Shown here in pieces: positions 9,381 through 18,671 of a DNA stretch of 46,607 nt. Where the stretch lies: positions 1 to 46,607 of the forward strand of contig CANQPJ010000017.1 in assembly GCA_947625755.1 (NCBI GenBank). The letters are read 5' to 3'. Position 1 is the first letter of the stretch. The number at the start of each line of letters is the position of its first letter. The position numbers and the translations under genes are program-made. The DNA comes from an uncultured Lachnospiraceae bacterium. Lineage in GTDB: Bacteria; Bacillota; Clostridia; Lachnospirales; Lachnospiraceae. The notes under the pieces were generated by a model, which was not told the origin of the DNA, made no database searches, and saw only the letters and a list, made by a program, of their open reading frames with translations.

Positions 9381-11154
9381 TAATCCCTTCCATCTCATCT
9401 AACAATTTCTCAAATAATTTGAGTGCCTGCCGGATAGGTTCTTTAGTGGTCATATCCACCCCTGCCAGCTTTAATAAATCAATAGGGTCTTTTGAGCCTC
9501 CCCCAGTTAAAAATTTCATATAATCTTTTACTCCGGCTTCCCCTTCCTCCATTATTTTTTTGGAAAGCGTAATTGCCGCTGAAATTCCTGTTGCATACTG
9601 ATACACATAGAATGGATTGTAAAAATGCGGTATCCTTGCCCATTCCAGAGCAATCTCTTCATCCAATACAATGTCATCTCCAAAATATAATTTATTTAAG
9701 TCATAATATACCCTGCACAATACATCGCTGGTAAGCGTCTCTCCTTTTTCTACCATACTATGCGTAATCTTTTCAAACTCTGCAAACATTGTCTGGCGAT
9801 ACAGGGTTCCTTTAAACTGCTCCAGAAAATGATTAATCAAAAATGCCTTCGTTTCCTTATCCTGCGTTTTGCTTAACAAATCATGAATCAACAAAGACTC
9901 ATTACATGTGGATGCCACCTCTGCAACAAATATCTTGTATCCTGCATTGATATAAGGCTGATTGGCATCAGAATAATAGGAATGAAGAGCATGCCCCATT
10001 TCATGCGCCAAAGTAAATACATGATCTAGTGTGCCCTGATAATTCAATAAAACGTAAGGATGTGTTCCATAAGCTCCCCATGAATAAGCCCCGCTTCTCT
10101 TTCCTTCATTTTCATAAATATCTATCCATCGGTTATCAAAACCTTCCTGAAGCCTCTTTAAATATTCTTCCCCCATTGGCGCCAAACCTGATTTTACCAT
10201 CATTTTTGCTTCGTCAAATGTATATTTTTTATCCGGTGTCTTGACAATCGGGGCATAAATATCATACATGTGTAGCTCTTCTACACCCAGGGCTTTCTTT
10301 CTTATTTTGACATAGCGGTGCATCAGAGACAGATGTTCATGCACAGTCTCAATCAGATTGTCATATACACTCTCCGGTATATTACTCCCATGCAGATACA
10401 TAGCTCTGGTAGATGAATATCCCCGCACATCAGCATAAAAACATGCCTGCTCCACATTTGCATTAAAAATTGCTGCAATTGTATTTTTCATCTTTCCATA
10501 TGTGTGGTAAAGCGCCTGAAAAGCTTTCTTTCTTAAAGGACGGTCAGTGCCTGACATAATAGGTACAAAATTTCCATGGGTTATTTTTATTTTCTTTCCA
10601 TCACTGTCTGTTACGGTAGGAAAATCAATATCGGCGCCGTTATACATCGCATAAATATTGTCTGCACCGTTTGCCATTCTTCTACTTTTAGCAAGTATTT
10701 CCTCTGTTTTCCGATCCAGTGTATGCTCTTTGCTTCTCAACACTTCGTTTATATATCTTCTATAATCCGCAAATCTGTCATCTTCCATCCAGCTGCGCAG
10801 TGTCTCCTCGTCTACCGTCAACAACTCCGGTTCTGCAAAGGCACTGGCGCTTCCAATATCAACAACCAGTTTTTGCGCCTTTCCGGAATAGGTCTGGTAT
10901 TTTGCGTTTGCCATATCCTGATGATATTTCTGATTAGAATATACATATAGTCGTTCTGCCAGTAAATTAACCTCATCATTAAACTTTAAATAGGTTAGCA
11001 ATTCTTCTTTATTAGCCGCTATTTTTCCTACATACATATGATATTGGTCAACCATTTCTGTGGCTTTATCTAATTCTTTTTCCCATACTTTATCACTTGG
11101 AAACATATCCTCCATCTTCCATGTATCGTTGATATTCTGTTCTTCCCGTTTCAT
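9370..11154 (-). CDS. pepF: Oligoendopeptidase F (M3B metallopeptidase)
   Basis: A cytosolic zinc endopeptidase that trims short peptides. From the preferred start it has 594 residues, the family length. The zinc site HEMGH lies at residues 384-388 (LAHEMGHALHSYY), with a downstream glutamate in the VAEVASTCNE helix as third ligand. The N-terminal oligopeptidase F helical region (NDTWKMEDMFPSD) is typical. An in-frame ATG at 11172 exists, but CCGGAGG lies five bases before the ATG at 11154, which is therefore chosen. It precedes no obvious operon partner; the AEC gene upstream ends 24 bases away on the same strand and may be co-transcribed. Confidence 0.96.
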   Translation of the reverse strand: MKREEQNINDTWKMEDMFPSDKVWEKELDKATEMVDQYHMYVGKIAANKEELLTYLKFNDEVNLLAERLYVYSNQKYHQDMANAKYQTYSGKAQKLVVDIGSASAFAEPELLTVDEETLRSWMEDDRFADYRRYINEVLRSKEHTLDRKTEEILAKSRRMANGADNIYAMYNGADIDFPTVTDSDGKKIKITHGNFVPIMSGTDRPLRKKAFQALYHTYGKMKNTIAAIFNANVEQACFYADVRGYSSTRAMYLHGSNIPESVYDNLIETVHEHLSLMHRYVKIRKKALGVEELHMYDIYAPIVKTPDKKYTFDEAKMMVKSGLAPMGEEYLKRLQEGFDNRWIDIYENEGKRSGAYSWGAYGTHPYVLLNYQGTLDHVFTLAHEMGHALHSYYSDANQPYINAGYKIFVAEVASTCNESLLIHDLLSKTQDKETKAFLINHFLEQFKGTLYRQTMFAEFEKITHSMVEKGETLTSDVLCRVYYDLNKLYFGDDIVLDEEIALEWARIPHFYNPFYVYQYATGISAAITLSKKIMEEGEAGVKDYMKFLTGGGSKDPIDLLKLAGVDMTTKEPIRQALKLFEKLLDEMEGIISK

Positions 11155-11177
11155 TATAACCTCCGGTTTCAATTAAA

Positions 11178-12125
11178 TTATAAATATCCCATATTTCTCA
11201 ACACAAATATTATCGCTGTAATAGAAAATGCAGAGAACAAAGTCGTCAGTACAATGACGCTGCTGGTCAGTGTGCCTTCTGATTTCATGTTTTTTGCCAT
11301 AATGTAACAGCTCGGCGTGGTAGGCGAGCCCAGCATAATTACGATTGCCATAAGTTTTGCATCGCGAAATCCCATTGCCACAGCTATCGGTAAAAATATT
11401 ATAGGCCAGCCTGCTAATTTTAATACAGTAGCAACCACTGCTGGTTTCAATTTTTTAATCGCTTTTCCAATTTCAAAACTGCCGCCGATGGCAATCAATG
11501 CTAATGGCGTGGTTAGTTTTGCCAGACTACTGACTGTATTGTCTATCATCGGCGGAAACTGGACCTTTAGCGCCGAAAGGACTACTCCTGCTAAAATTCC
11601 AAGAATAATCGGATTTGTAATGATTCCTTTTAACGTTTTAACCATTGTGTTATCCTGTACGGCACCTTTTTCCGGACATTCAAGCGTCAAAATAATTACT
11701 GCATATATATTATATAACGGAACTGCTCCAATAATCATAAGAGGAACCATCCCTGTATTTCCATAAATATTGAGTACAAATGCTGTACCCAGAATTGCCG
11801 CACTGCTTCTGTAAGATGCCTGAACAAACTCTGCTATAATGGATTTATCTTTTATAAAAATCCTTGCTGCAATAGCAGTCCCTGCAAAACAAAGCGTTGT
11901 TACGACAGCACAATAAAGCACATATCTTAATTCAAATACTTCCAGAAAATGATTGTTCATCATATCCTGCACAAGAAGCAGAGGAAGCGTAACAGTAAAC
12001 GTTATTTTGTTTGCAGATTTGATAAAGCCTTCATTAATCCAGCCAATCTTTTTAAATATGTAACCTGCCACAATCACCAAAAAAACCGGAACTGTAGCAT
12101 TTAAACTGTAAATCAGATTTTCCAT
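11178..12125 (-). CDS. AEC family transporter, second paralog
   Basis: A 315-residue carrier of the auxin efflux fold. The N-terminal half has VIVAGYIFKKIGWINEGF and FTVTLPLLLVQDM, the central part has LAKLTTPLALIAIGGSFE, and the C-terminal half has MLGSPTTPSCYIMAKNM, where paired prolines interrupt the helix. It differs clearly from the carrier at 8424 and is probably specific for another organic acid. It starts one base after the endonuclease IV stop, so the two genes are likely translationally coupled. The recognisable Shine-Dalgarno is weak and far (about eleven bases), which fits coupling. Confidence 0.92.
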   Translation of the reverse strand: MENLIYSLNATVPVFLVIVAGYIFKKIGWINEGFIKSANKITFTVTLPLLLVQDMMNNHFLEVFELRYVLYCAVVTTLCFAGTAIAARIFIKDKSIIAEFVQASYRSSAAILGTAFVLNIYGNTGMVPLMIIGAVPLYNIYAVIILTLECPEKGAVQDNTMVKTLKGIITNPIILGILAGVVLSALKVQFPPMIDNTVSSLAKLTTPLALIAIGGSFEIGKAIKKLKPAVVATVLKLAGWPIIFLPIAVAMGFRDAKLMAIVIMLGSPTTPSCYIMAKNMKSEGTLTSSVIVLTTLFSAFSITAIIFVLRNMGYL

Positions 12126-12126
12126 T

Positions 12127-13035
12127 TTATTTCATGCCTTCTTTTAATATTTTATTTTTCAATTTAGAATCAAATACTCCATTTCTTATCATTTCAATTT
12201 CATACTTGTATGGTGCATATGATTTCTTCTTATCGTCAGGATTTTTAATATATGGCGTCTCGAGTATTTTTGGAATATGCTCAAATTCCTTCATATAAAC
12301 AATTTCTTTTAATGTATCAAATCCAATATATCCAAATCCGATATTTTCATGTCTGTCTTTTCCCGCTCCGCAGGGATTTTTACTGTCATTCATGTGAAAT
12401 ACTGCAATTTGTCCGGTTCCAATGATTTTATCAAACTGTTCCAAAGTTTCACTCAAATGGTTGACCAAATCATACCCGCTATCGTTTACATGGCAGGTAT
12501 CAAAACACACACGTAGTTTGTCATTGTACGTTACACCATCATAGATTCTTGCCAGTTCCTCAAAATTCCTCCCGATTTCCGTGCCTTTTCCTGCCATTGT
12601 CTCTAAAGCAACATACACATCTGTATCCCGCGTCAAAACATGATTCAGACCTTTTACAATCTGTGCGATTGCCGCCTGTGTACCCGCACCTACATGAGCA
12701 CCCGGATGCAGGACCATCACATGACTGCCCATTGCACTGCTCCGTTCTAACTCTGTCGCAAGAAATTGTTCTGCTATTTCGTATGTTTCCGGCTTGACTG
12801 TATTTCCCAAATTAATAATATAGGGCGCATGGATAATAATATCATCAATCGCATTTTCCTTCATATATTCATGGGCTTCTTTTATTCTTAATTCACTAAT
12901 ATCTTTCCTTTTCGTATTCTGCGGCGCACCTGTGTAAACCATAAACACATTCGCTCCATATGACTTTGCCTCTTTTGCTGAACCTAAAAGCATCTCTGTT
13001 CCGCTCATTCCAACATGCGAACCAATTTTAAGCAT
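12127..13035 (-). CDS. nfo: Deoxyribonuclease IV (AP endonuclease)
   Basis: A base-excision repair enzyme cutting 5' of abasic sites; a TIM barrel with three metal ions. From the chosen start it has 302 residues. [11 protein letters not shown] is the family N-terminus, [11 protein letters not shown] carries metal-binding His, [13 protein letters not shown] is the second signature, and [21 protein letters not shown] the third; all ligands are present. A longer frame reaches 13098, but its extra 21 residues have no family counterpart, while AGAGG precedes the ATG at 13035. The gene is first in a pair with the AEC carrier. Confidence 0.96.
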   Translation of the reverse strand: MLKIGSHVGMSGTEMLLGSAKEAKSYGANVFMVYTGAPQNTKRKDISELRIKEAHEYMKENAIDDIIIHAPYIINLGNTVKPETYEIAEQFLATELERSSAMGSHVMVLHPGAHVGAGTQAAIAQIVKGLNHVLTRDTDVYVALETMAGKGTEIGRNFEELARIYDGVTYNDKLRVCFDTCHVNDSGYDLVNHLSETLEQFDKIIGTGQIAVFHMNDSKNPCGAGKDRHENIGFGYIGFDTLKEIVYMKEFEHIPKILETPYIKNPDDKKKSYAPYKYEIEMIRNGVFDSKLKNKILKEGMK

Positions 13036-13168
13036 TTTCCCTCTTTCCTTTCTATTCATAAATGACAATAATACCATGGATTCTCTATCAAACACCATCT
13101 GTATAAATATATCACATATACTATATTTTTTCTATGAACTTTGCTATAATAAAGCGGAGGTATTATGT

Positions 13169-13939
13169 ATGAAATCTAACTATCAATTTGACAAAACAGT
13201 ACAAATAAACAGCTCTCTTAAGCAGCAGTGCAATGTCTTATATCAGGAATGCTGCACTGCCGATAAATTAAAGCATCCATGTTGTTTTGAAGATGAATTT
13301 GACAGGTTTACAGATTTCCCAAGGCTTTATTCTGTATCGTCCGAAAAAAAATTATTAGGTTTTTTATCTGTGTATATCATTGACAGTAATCATGTGGAGT
13401 TTTGCATTTTCGTACATCCTGATTACCGCAGCCAGCAGTTAGGAAAACGATTGCTGAAATATTTTTTCACTGATTATGACAAAGCAGATATTGACGTTTG
13501 CATTCACCCGGAAAACAAATCCGGTATTGTATTTCTCAATGATAATAATTTTCATTTATCATCTACGGAACTGCTGATGGAATTATCGTTCAATTCTGCC
13601 CGTTCCAAAAACAGTTTACCCAAAAAAGATTTTACTTCCAATACGTTTAAATATATTATTGACAATGAATGTGTGGGCTCATGTAATGTATCCTGTCTTT
13701 CTGATATACAGGTCTGTATTTCTCATGTAATAATTTTTAATCCATATAAAAACAGGGGACTGGGATATGAATTTATGAAAAAAGTGTGCCATGAAATATC
13801 CAAAGATTTTAAAAAAGTCTTACTGCATGTTTCCCGGGAAAATATTCCCGCGTATAAACTTTATAAAAAACTGAAATTTAAAGAAATTGAGTCCACATTA
13901 ATATATACATATGGAAAAAAGAATGATTATAATCTTTAG
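13169..13939 (+). CDS. Tandem GNAT-fold acetyltransferase
   Basis: A 256-residue protein with two GNAT-like halves. The N-terminal half has an acetyl-CoA loop of the form HPDYRSQQLGKRLL near residue 90. The C-terminal half has NPYKNRGLGYEFMKK, then SRENIPAYKLYKKLKF, the usual last strand and helix. The acceptor is unknown. An in-frame ATG at 13076 would add 31 hydrophobic residues with no ribosome site, whereas GGAGG lies eight bases before the ATG at 13169. It is divergent from endonuclease IV and ends against the lepB terminator. Confidence 0.88.
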   Translation: MKSNYQFDKTVQINSSLKQQCNVLYQECCTADKLKHPCCFEDEFDRFTDFPRLYSVSSEKKLLGFLSVYIIDSNHVEFCIFVHPDYRSQQLGKRLLKYFFTDYDKADIDVCIHPENKSGIVFLNDNNFHLSSTELLMELSFNSARSKNSLPKKDFTSNTFKYIIDNECVGSCNVSCLSDIQVCISHVIIFNPYKNRGLGYEFMKKVCHEISKDFKKVLLHVSRENIPAYKLYKKLKFKEIESTLIYTYGKKNDYNL

Positions 13940-13977
13940 CGATATTTTTCGTAAAATATAGATATTCTAGAAAAAAA

Positions 13978-14013
13978 GGATGTTATACGATTTTTCTTTT
14001 TCGTACAACACCC
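13978..14013 (-). terminator. Terminator of lepB, possibly bidirectional
   Basis: GGGTGTTGTACGA pairs with TCGTATAACATCC (13 bp, two G-T pairs) around an A-rich loop, followed by seven T on the minus strand, five bases after the lepB stop. The same hairpin lies about 40 bases after the convergent GNAT gene. Confidence 0.85.
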
Positions 14014-14018
14014 ATTTT

Positions 14019-14654
14019 CTATTTATAAGATACTTCGTCAAACATTTTGATATTTATTTTTTTCTGTGACCAATATTTAAATTCAGCCTTTGCCAAAATT
14101 TTATCTCTTTTCACATAAGTGTTTTTCCAAAATCTGGCATCATTAGAATTATTACGATTATCTCCCATCATAAAGTAACAATCCTTTGGAACATTATATT
14201 CCAATTCTTCATTCTCGCCATTGATATACACCCACTCTTCCGGCAGATAAGACTCTTTCAATGGTTCTTTGGAATCATTAATGTAAATCTTTGCATCTTT
14301 GATAACCACCTTATCTCCCGGCAATCCAATGACACGTTTTACATAGTATTTGTCATCTTTTAAACAGCCATTCTCTTTATAATCGGGATTTTCAAAAATA
14401 GCAATATCTCCTCTTTCAGGGTCAGAGAACCAATATGCTGTCCGAAGCCCTATCATCCTATCCCCTTTTAATATTGTGTTCATCATAGAACCGGAAGGAA
14501 CATTGGCATTCATAATAATAAAATTGTCCACAGCAAAAGCAATGACCACGGCAATAACAAAAATTTTAATCCAGCTAAATATTTCTTTCTTTAAATCAAA
14601 CGTCTCTTTTTCTTTTTCTTCTTCGACTATATCCTCAATATTGTTTTCTTCCAT
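14019..14654 (-). CDS. lepB: Signal peptidase I
   Basis: A membrane serine protease that removes Sec signal peptides outside the cytoplasm. It has 211 residues with an acidic cytoplasmic head, one transmembrane segment (IKIFVIAVVIAFAVDNFII), then PSGSMMNTI with the nucleophilic Ser, KRVIGLPGD with the general-base Lys, and GDNRNNSNDARFW. All three boxes match the Gram-positive SipS/LepB type. A GTG at 14669 is in frame, but AAAGGA lies six bases before the ATG at 14654. It appears monocistronic with its own terminator. Confidence 0.96.
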   Translation of the reverse strand: MEENNIEDIVEEEKEKETFDLKKEIFSWIKIFVIAVVIAFAVDNFIIMNANVPSGSMMNTILKGDRMIGLRTAYWFSDPERGDIAIFENPDYKENGCLKDDKYYVKRVIGLPGDKVVIKDAKIYINDSKEPLKESYLPEEWVYINGENEELEYNVPKDCYFMMGDNRNNSNDARFWKNTYVKRDKILAKAEFKYWSQKKINIKMFDEVSYK

Positions 14655-14755
14655 GCTTAATCCTTTCACGCTAGTCTTTCATTACCAAGTAATAGTATAA
14701 ACGTTCAATTAAATATATGCAACAAATGTTTTGTGATATTTTAATGAATTTTTTA

Positions 14756-15376
14756 TCAGCGGATAAAATTTGTTCTAATCTGGTTTTCCTCTTTCGGATG
14801 TTCGATTCCATTCTCTTTTCCAATCTGAATACACTTCAGAATCCAAGCCATATTTCTGGCAATATTTCTTACTATCTGTAGCCCCTCCTCATCTTTCATA
14901 ACCTCCTGCGGAGTATTACCATGTACCATTGGCCAATAATTACCGTTAATTAACGGCATATGATAAAATTCCGGGATTTTTGCAATCTCATCAAGCGCGC
15001 TGGTAGTTCCGGCACGTCTGGCACTGACTACCATTGCTGCCGGTTTATATTTCAGATATTTTCCTGAACTCCATGCCAGTCTGTGCATAAAGCCCATTAA
15101 ATTGCCGGTAATTGATGCATAGTGTACCGGACTTCCAAAGACAACACCGTCTGCTTCCTGTATTTTCTTTGAAGCAGCGACCACCTCGCCTCCATATACA
15201 CATTCTCCTGTCTCACTGCATCCACCGCATCCCATACAACTTCCCTGTGGATGAGCGCCGACATGCATTATTTCTGTTTCAATTCCTTCTTCGTTTAAAA
15301 TTTTAGCCATTTCTGCTAAAGCTGTGTATGTACATCCTTTCGCTTTTGGACTGCCATTAAACATTAAAACCTTCAT
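14756..15376 (-). CDS. Iron-sulfur flavoprotein / NAD(P)H-dependent FMN reductase
   Basis: A flavodoxin-fold protein of 206 residues. MKVLMFNGSPKAKGCTYTAL is the FMN phosphate-binding loop. CMGCGGCSETGEC reads C-x2-C-x2-C-x5-C, the compact cysteine motif known for the [4Fe-4S] cluster of archaeal and clostridial iron-sulfur flavoproteins. GSPVHYASITGNLMGFMHRL is the second flavin loop. A role in electron transfer or in reduction of oxygen or xenobiotics is inferred. Longer in-frame starts exist up to 15472, but the ATG at 15376 has AGGAAGG nine bases upstream and matches the family start. Confidence 0.92.
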   Translation of the reverse strand: MKVLMFNGSPKAKGCTYTALAEMAKILNEEGIETEIMHVGAHPQGSCMGCGGCSETGECVYGGEVVAASKKIQEADGVVFGSPVHYASITGNLMGFMHRLAWSSGKYLKYKPAAMVVSARRAGTTSALDEIAKIPEFYHMPLINGNYWPMVHGNTPQEVMKDEEGLQIVRNIARNMAWILKCIQIGKENGIEHPKEENQIRTNFIR

Positions 15377-15521
15377 ATGATTCATCCTTCCTATTTTTAT
15401 ATTTTCATACATTTTCACATATAATTCTGCAATATGCATTATATGAATATACCATATCAAATTATACCACACTATGGAAATAAATAGTTATCTTATCTTA
15501 ATAACAATTACAAAAATGCTT

Positions 15522-16496
15522 TTATTGTTCAAAAGGATAGATAACGCCCATTTTTTCCCTGATTGTGTCCATTATTTTCATCATTTGCAATGTCCGGCTG
15601 TGCGGCATTTCAGGACATTCAATTTTTCCATTTTGAATTGCCTCTGCACAAGCTTTTACCTCATATTCATAACCACTAATCTGTTCTTCTTTTTTTATTT
15701 CTTCGATAAGATTTCCTTCAGGATCAAACACCTTTATGCTTCTTAAACAATTTACACCTTCTACCACAATATGCCCTGCTGACCCATAAATAACAGCATT
15801 TCCATCACTAAAAGAACACATCCCTGCATTCAGGTCTGCAATTTTCCCATTTTTGTACAGGATTGTATATTGACCGGTTTTATCTACTCCCTGGTCTGTC
15901 AAAACTCCTGTAGCACTGATATGTTCTATGCTATCTCCCATAACAACAGATGCTATGGTTAACGGATAAATTCCCACATCCAGCAATGCTCCTCCTGCCA
16001 GTTCTGGATTTATCAGTCTTTCCTTGTGCATCATAGAAAAATTCAGATTGGCTGTCATAAATGTAATCTCACCAATTACCTTTTTTTCTATAAGCTCTGT
16101 AAGTTTCTTTGTAAGGGGCATAAATCTGGTCCACATTGCCTCTCCTAAAAACAATCCGGTTTTCTCGGAAATTTCAATCAATTCCTTTGCCTGTCTTTCA
16201 TTTGCCGTAAATGCTTTCTCGCAAAGAACATGTTTCCCATAATTTAAACACATCTTTACCTGCTCATAGTGCAGGGAATGCGGGGTTGCAATATATATCA
16301 CATCTACGTTTGGATCCTGTGCCAGTTTTTCATAAGAATCATAAGCCTTTTTCATGCCATATTGTTTTTTGTAGCGGATTGCCTTTTCCATGCTTCTGGA
16401 TGCAATCGCATACATATTTACATCCTCCATCTGCGCAATGGTATATGCCATTGCATGAGCAATATTTCCAGCCCCTATAATTCCAAAATTAATCAT
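15522..16496 (-). CDS. Gfo/Idh/MocA family oxidoreductase
   Basis: An NAD(P)-dependent dehydrogenase of 324 residues acting on sugars, inositols or dihydrodiols; the substrate is not assigned. The N-terminal Rossmann loop is GIIGAGNIAHAMA, and YIATPHSLHYE and VLCEKAFTAN carry the conserved Glu-Lys-x of the family. GEAMWTRFMP is the signature of the dihydrodiol dehydrogenase-like branch, and GGALLDVGIYPLTIA holds the catalytic Asp/Tyr region. AGGAGAGGAG precedes the ATG. Its 5' side abuts the first repeat array. Confidence 0.93.
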   Translation of the reverse strand: MINFGIIGAGNIAHAMAYTIAQMEDVNMYAIASRSMEKAIRYKKQYGMKKAYDSYEKLAQDPNVDVIYIATPHSLHYEQVKMCLNYGKHVLCEKAFTANERQAKELIEISEKTGLFLGEAMWTRFMPLTKKLTELIEKKVIGEITFMTANLNFSMMHKERLINPELAGGALLDVGIYPLTIASVVMGDSIEHISATGVLTDQGVDKTGQYTILYKNGKIADLNAGMCSFSDGNAVIYGSAGHIVVEGVNCLRSIKVFDPEGNLIEEIKKEEQISGYEYEVKACAEAIQNGKIECPEMPHSRTLQMMKIMDTIREKMGVIYPFEQ

Positions 16497-16584
16497 ATCA
16501 AAACTCCTCTCCTATTGGTTTAACTCTGAATAAATCGTACAATACTGCTTTTATTCTACTACATTTTTTACTATATTCCTATCA

Positions 16585-16644
16585 CTTTAGCTTGAGGCAT
16601 TACAGCTTGATTACGTGGCTTTGGCTTTAGCTTGAGGCATTACA
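16585..16644. repeat. Two 20-bp direct repeats at the edge of array A
   Basis: CTTTAGCTTGAGGCATTACA occurs at 16585-16604 and again at 16625-16644, a 40-base period. The second copy runs into the first unit of the 74-bp array (TTACATG at 16640). This suggests a local duplication at the array boundary. Confidence 0.85.
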
Positions 16645-16976
16645 TGTATCTTTTACAAAACAAACTAAATTTATATGTAAATTCTTGGAATATTCATAAT
16701 GAGTGAGAATGTATTACATATATTGTTTGCAAAACAAGCCACGTTTATATGTAAATTTTTGAAAAATCCATAGCAAGTGAGAATAAGCTACATATATTGT
16801 TTACAAAACAAGCCAAATATATATGTAAAATTTTGAGCAATCCACCGCAAAGGAGAATCAATTACATATATCTTTCGCAAAACAAACTAAATATATATGT
16901 AAATTCTTGAGAAATCCATAGCAAGGGAAAATAAATTACATATCTATATAAAATCATAAAATACTAATATATGTAA
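16640..16976. repeat. 74-bp tandem array A, five units
   Basis: Units begin at 16640, 16714, 16788, 16862 and 16936, exactly 74 bases apart. Each unit opens with a 41-bp inverted repeat: TTACATATAT at one end, ATATATGTAA at the other, about 20 bases between. A 33-base linker with conserved core AAATCCATAGCAAGTGAGAA follows. Unit 5 (16936-16976) is divergent inside, sharing CTATATAAAAT and ATAAAATACTAAT with unit 5 of array B. Linkers are conserved, so this is not CRISPR. There is no open frame. The stretch 16977-17079 carries nothing recognisable. Confidence 0.93.
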
Positions 16977-17079
16977 ATATGCCAGAAGAATAAAACTTAC
17001 AGAAGACTGTTCAGAAAATGAAAAGTGTAATTTAAAAACTTGCACTGAAATCAATAATTATCCAACAAATATAGAAAAA

Positions 17080-17115
17080 CAGAACCTGTATCCGCCAATG
17101 CGGATACAGGTTCTG
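17080..17115 (-). terminator. Terminator of gltBD (hairpin P2 of element A)
   Basis: A perfect 16-bp stem (CAGAACCTGTATCCGC and its complement) with a 4-base loop, followed on the minus strand by TTTTTC. It is a strong intrinsic terminator 55 bases after gltD. It is homologous in position and flanking sequence to the hairpin at 36955, with compensatory stem changes. Confidence 0.88.
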
Positions 17116-17121
17116 TCAACC

Positions 17122-17141
17122 GAGGAGCTTTTTACAGCCTC
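17122..17141 (-). other. Hairpin P1 of element A
   Basis: On the minus strand GAGGCT, loop GTAAAA, then AGC and CTC separated by TC. It corresponds to the perfect hairpin at 36995-37012 (GGGACT, same loop, AGTCCC). Two stem positions have changed on both arms, so pairing is kept. It lies between the gltD stop codon and terminator P2. Confidence 0.65.
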
Positions 17142-17169
17142 TTTCTTTTCGTTGCATGGTTTGAACCTG

Positions 17170-18660
17170 TTACAGGTTTGTATATCCCATGAGTGATTCA
17201 TCTACTTCTCTTGCGCAGTCTCTTCCTTCCCTGATAGCCCATACTACCAAAGACTGTCCTCTATGCATATCGCCTGCTGTAAATACATTCTCTGCGCTTG
17301 TAGCATATTTTCCACGCTCTGTTGCAACATTTGTTCTGGAATCTGTGTCTACCTGAAATGCTTTTGTTACATAATTTTCTGAACCCAGAAAACCTGCTGC
17401 AATAAGCACCAGCTGGCAGTCTGTTTCGTATTCTGAACCCTCGATTTCTACCATGTTCAGTCTGCCTGTTTTTTCATCTTTCTTTGCTTCTAATTTTACC
17501 AAAACAAGTTTGCATAAGTTTCCATCTTTATCTTTTACAAATTCTTTTACGGTTGTCTGATATACACGTGGATCCTTACCGAATACTGCAATGGCTTCTT
17601 CCTGACCATAGTCTGTCTTGCAGACTCTCGGCCATTCAGGCCATGGATTGGTTTCCAGTCTTTCATCCGGCGCCTTTGGCATCATTTCCAACTGAAGTAC
17701 ACTTTTTGCTCCATGACGGATGGATGTGCCAACACAGTCATTTCCTGTATCACCACCACCGATGACAACTACATCTTTGCCTTTTGCAGAGATATACGTT
17801 CCATCTTCTAATTTCCCATCATTGTCAAGCAGAGCCTTTGTCGTTGAAGTCAGAAAATCCACTGCAAAATAAATACCTTTTGCATCTCTTCCTTTTGCCA
17901 CAATATCTCTGGCGTTTCTGGAACCGCAGGCAAGAACTACCTTGTCGTATTTCTTTCGTATTTCATTTGCCTTAATGTCTTTTCCTACATCCACACCGGT
18001 GACAAACTTCACACCCTCTTCTTTCATAATATTTATTTTTCTATCAATAATATGTTTTTCCAATTTCATATTAGGAATACCATACATTAAAAGCCCGCCA
18101 ACCCTGTCGTCACGCTCGTAAACCGTCACACTGTGACCTCTCTTATTTAACTGGTCTGCCACTGCAAGTCCGGATGGTCCGGAACCGATAACAGCGACCT
18201 TCTTTCCGGTTCTGACACTAGGTGCTTTTGCAGCACTATATCCTTTATCATAGGCATTTTCAATAATCAGATGTTCATTGGCTCTGACAGATACCGGATC
18301 GCCGTTTAGTCCACATGTACAAGCCTTCTCACAGAGTGCAGGACAGACGCGTGATGTAAATTCCGGAAAATTATTTGTCTTATGAAGCCGGTTATATGCC
18401 TGCTCCATATTTCCCAAATATAACAAATCATTCCATTCCGGAATCAGATTATTGAGAGGACAACCTGAAACCATTCCGGAAATAACCTGACCATTCTGAC
18501 AAAAAGGCACGCCACATTCCATACATCTGGCAGCCTGACATTTCTGCTTTTCCACAGATAGCGGCTCATGGAATTCATTAAAGTTTTTAATTCTTGTTTT
18601 TGGAGAAACAACCTTTGCCTCTTCTCTTTCATAATCTAAAAATCCTGTTGGTTTTCCCAT
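17170..18660 (-). CDS. gltD: Glutamate synthase small subunit
   Basis: The NADPH-oxidising beta subunit of glutamate synthase, 496 residues. An N-terminal ferredoxin-like region with cysteine groups (CQAARCMECGVPFCQNG, GCPLNN, CPALCEKACTCG) holds two [4Fe-4S] clusters. It is followed by a FAD Rossmann loop VIGSGPSGLAVADQL and a NADPH loop VVIGGGDTGNDCVGTS. The C-terminal FTAGDMHRGQSLVVWAIREG is the FAD-binding end. Electrons pass to FMN in GltB. It starts 11 bases after gltB. The last codon and stop lie in the palindrome AACCTGT-T-ACAGGTT (17164-17178). Confidence 0.97.
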   Translation of the reverse strand: MGKPTGFLDYEREEAKVVSPKTRIKNFNEFHEPLSVEKQKCQAARCMECGVPFCQNGQVISGMVSGCPLNNLIPEWNDLLYLGNMEQAYNRLHKTNNFPEFTSRVCPALCEKACTCGLNGDPVSVRANEHLIIENAYDKGYSAAKAPSVRTGKKVAVIGSGPSGLAVADQLNKRGHSVTVYERDDRVGGLLMYGIPNMKLEKHIIDRKINIMKEEGVKFVTGVDVGKDIKANEIRKKYDKVVLACGSRNARDIVAKGRDAKGIYFAVDFLTSTTKALLDNDGKLEDGTYISAKGKDVVVIGGGDTGNDCVGTSIRHGAKSVLQLEMMPKAPDERLETNPWPEWPRVCKTDYGQEEAIAVFGKDPRVYQTTVKEFVKDKDGNLCKLVLVKLEAKKDEKTGRLNMVEIEGSEYETDCQLVLIAAGFLGSENYVTKAFQVDTDSRTNVATERGKYATSAENVFTAGDMHRGQSLVVWAIREGRDCAREVDESLMGYTNL

Positions 18661-18671
18661 TGTAATACCTC

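Noticed and set aside
13145-13150. TATAAT before the GNAT gene as a -10 box
   Set aside because: It lies only six bases before the Shine-Dalgarno, so the start site would fall inside the ribosome site, and no -35 is at the right distance.
13076-13168. 31-residue N-terminal extension of the GNAT protein
   Set aside because: No ribosome site, overlap with the divergent gene's 5' region, and a strong GGAGG before the later ATG.
16640-16976. CRISPR array
   Set aside because: The segments between repeats are conserved in sequence rather than unique, and no cas genes are near.
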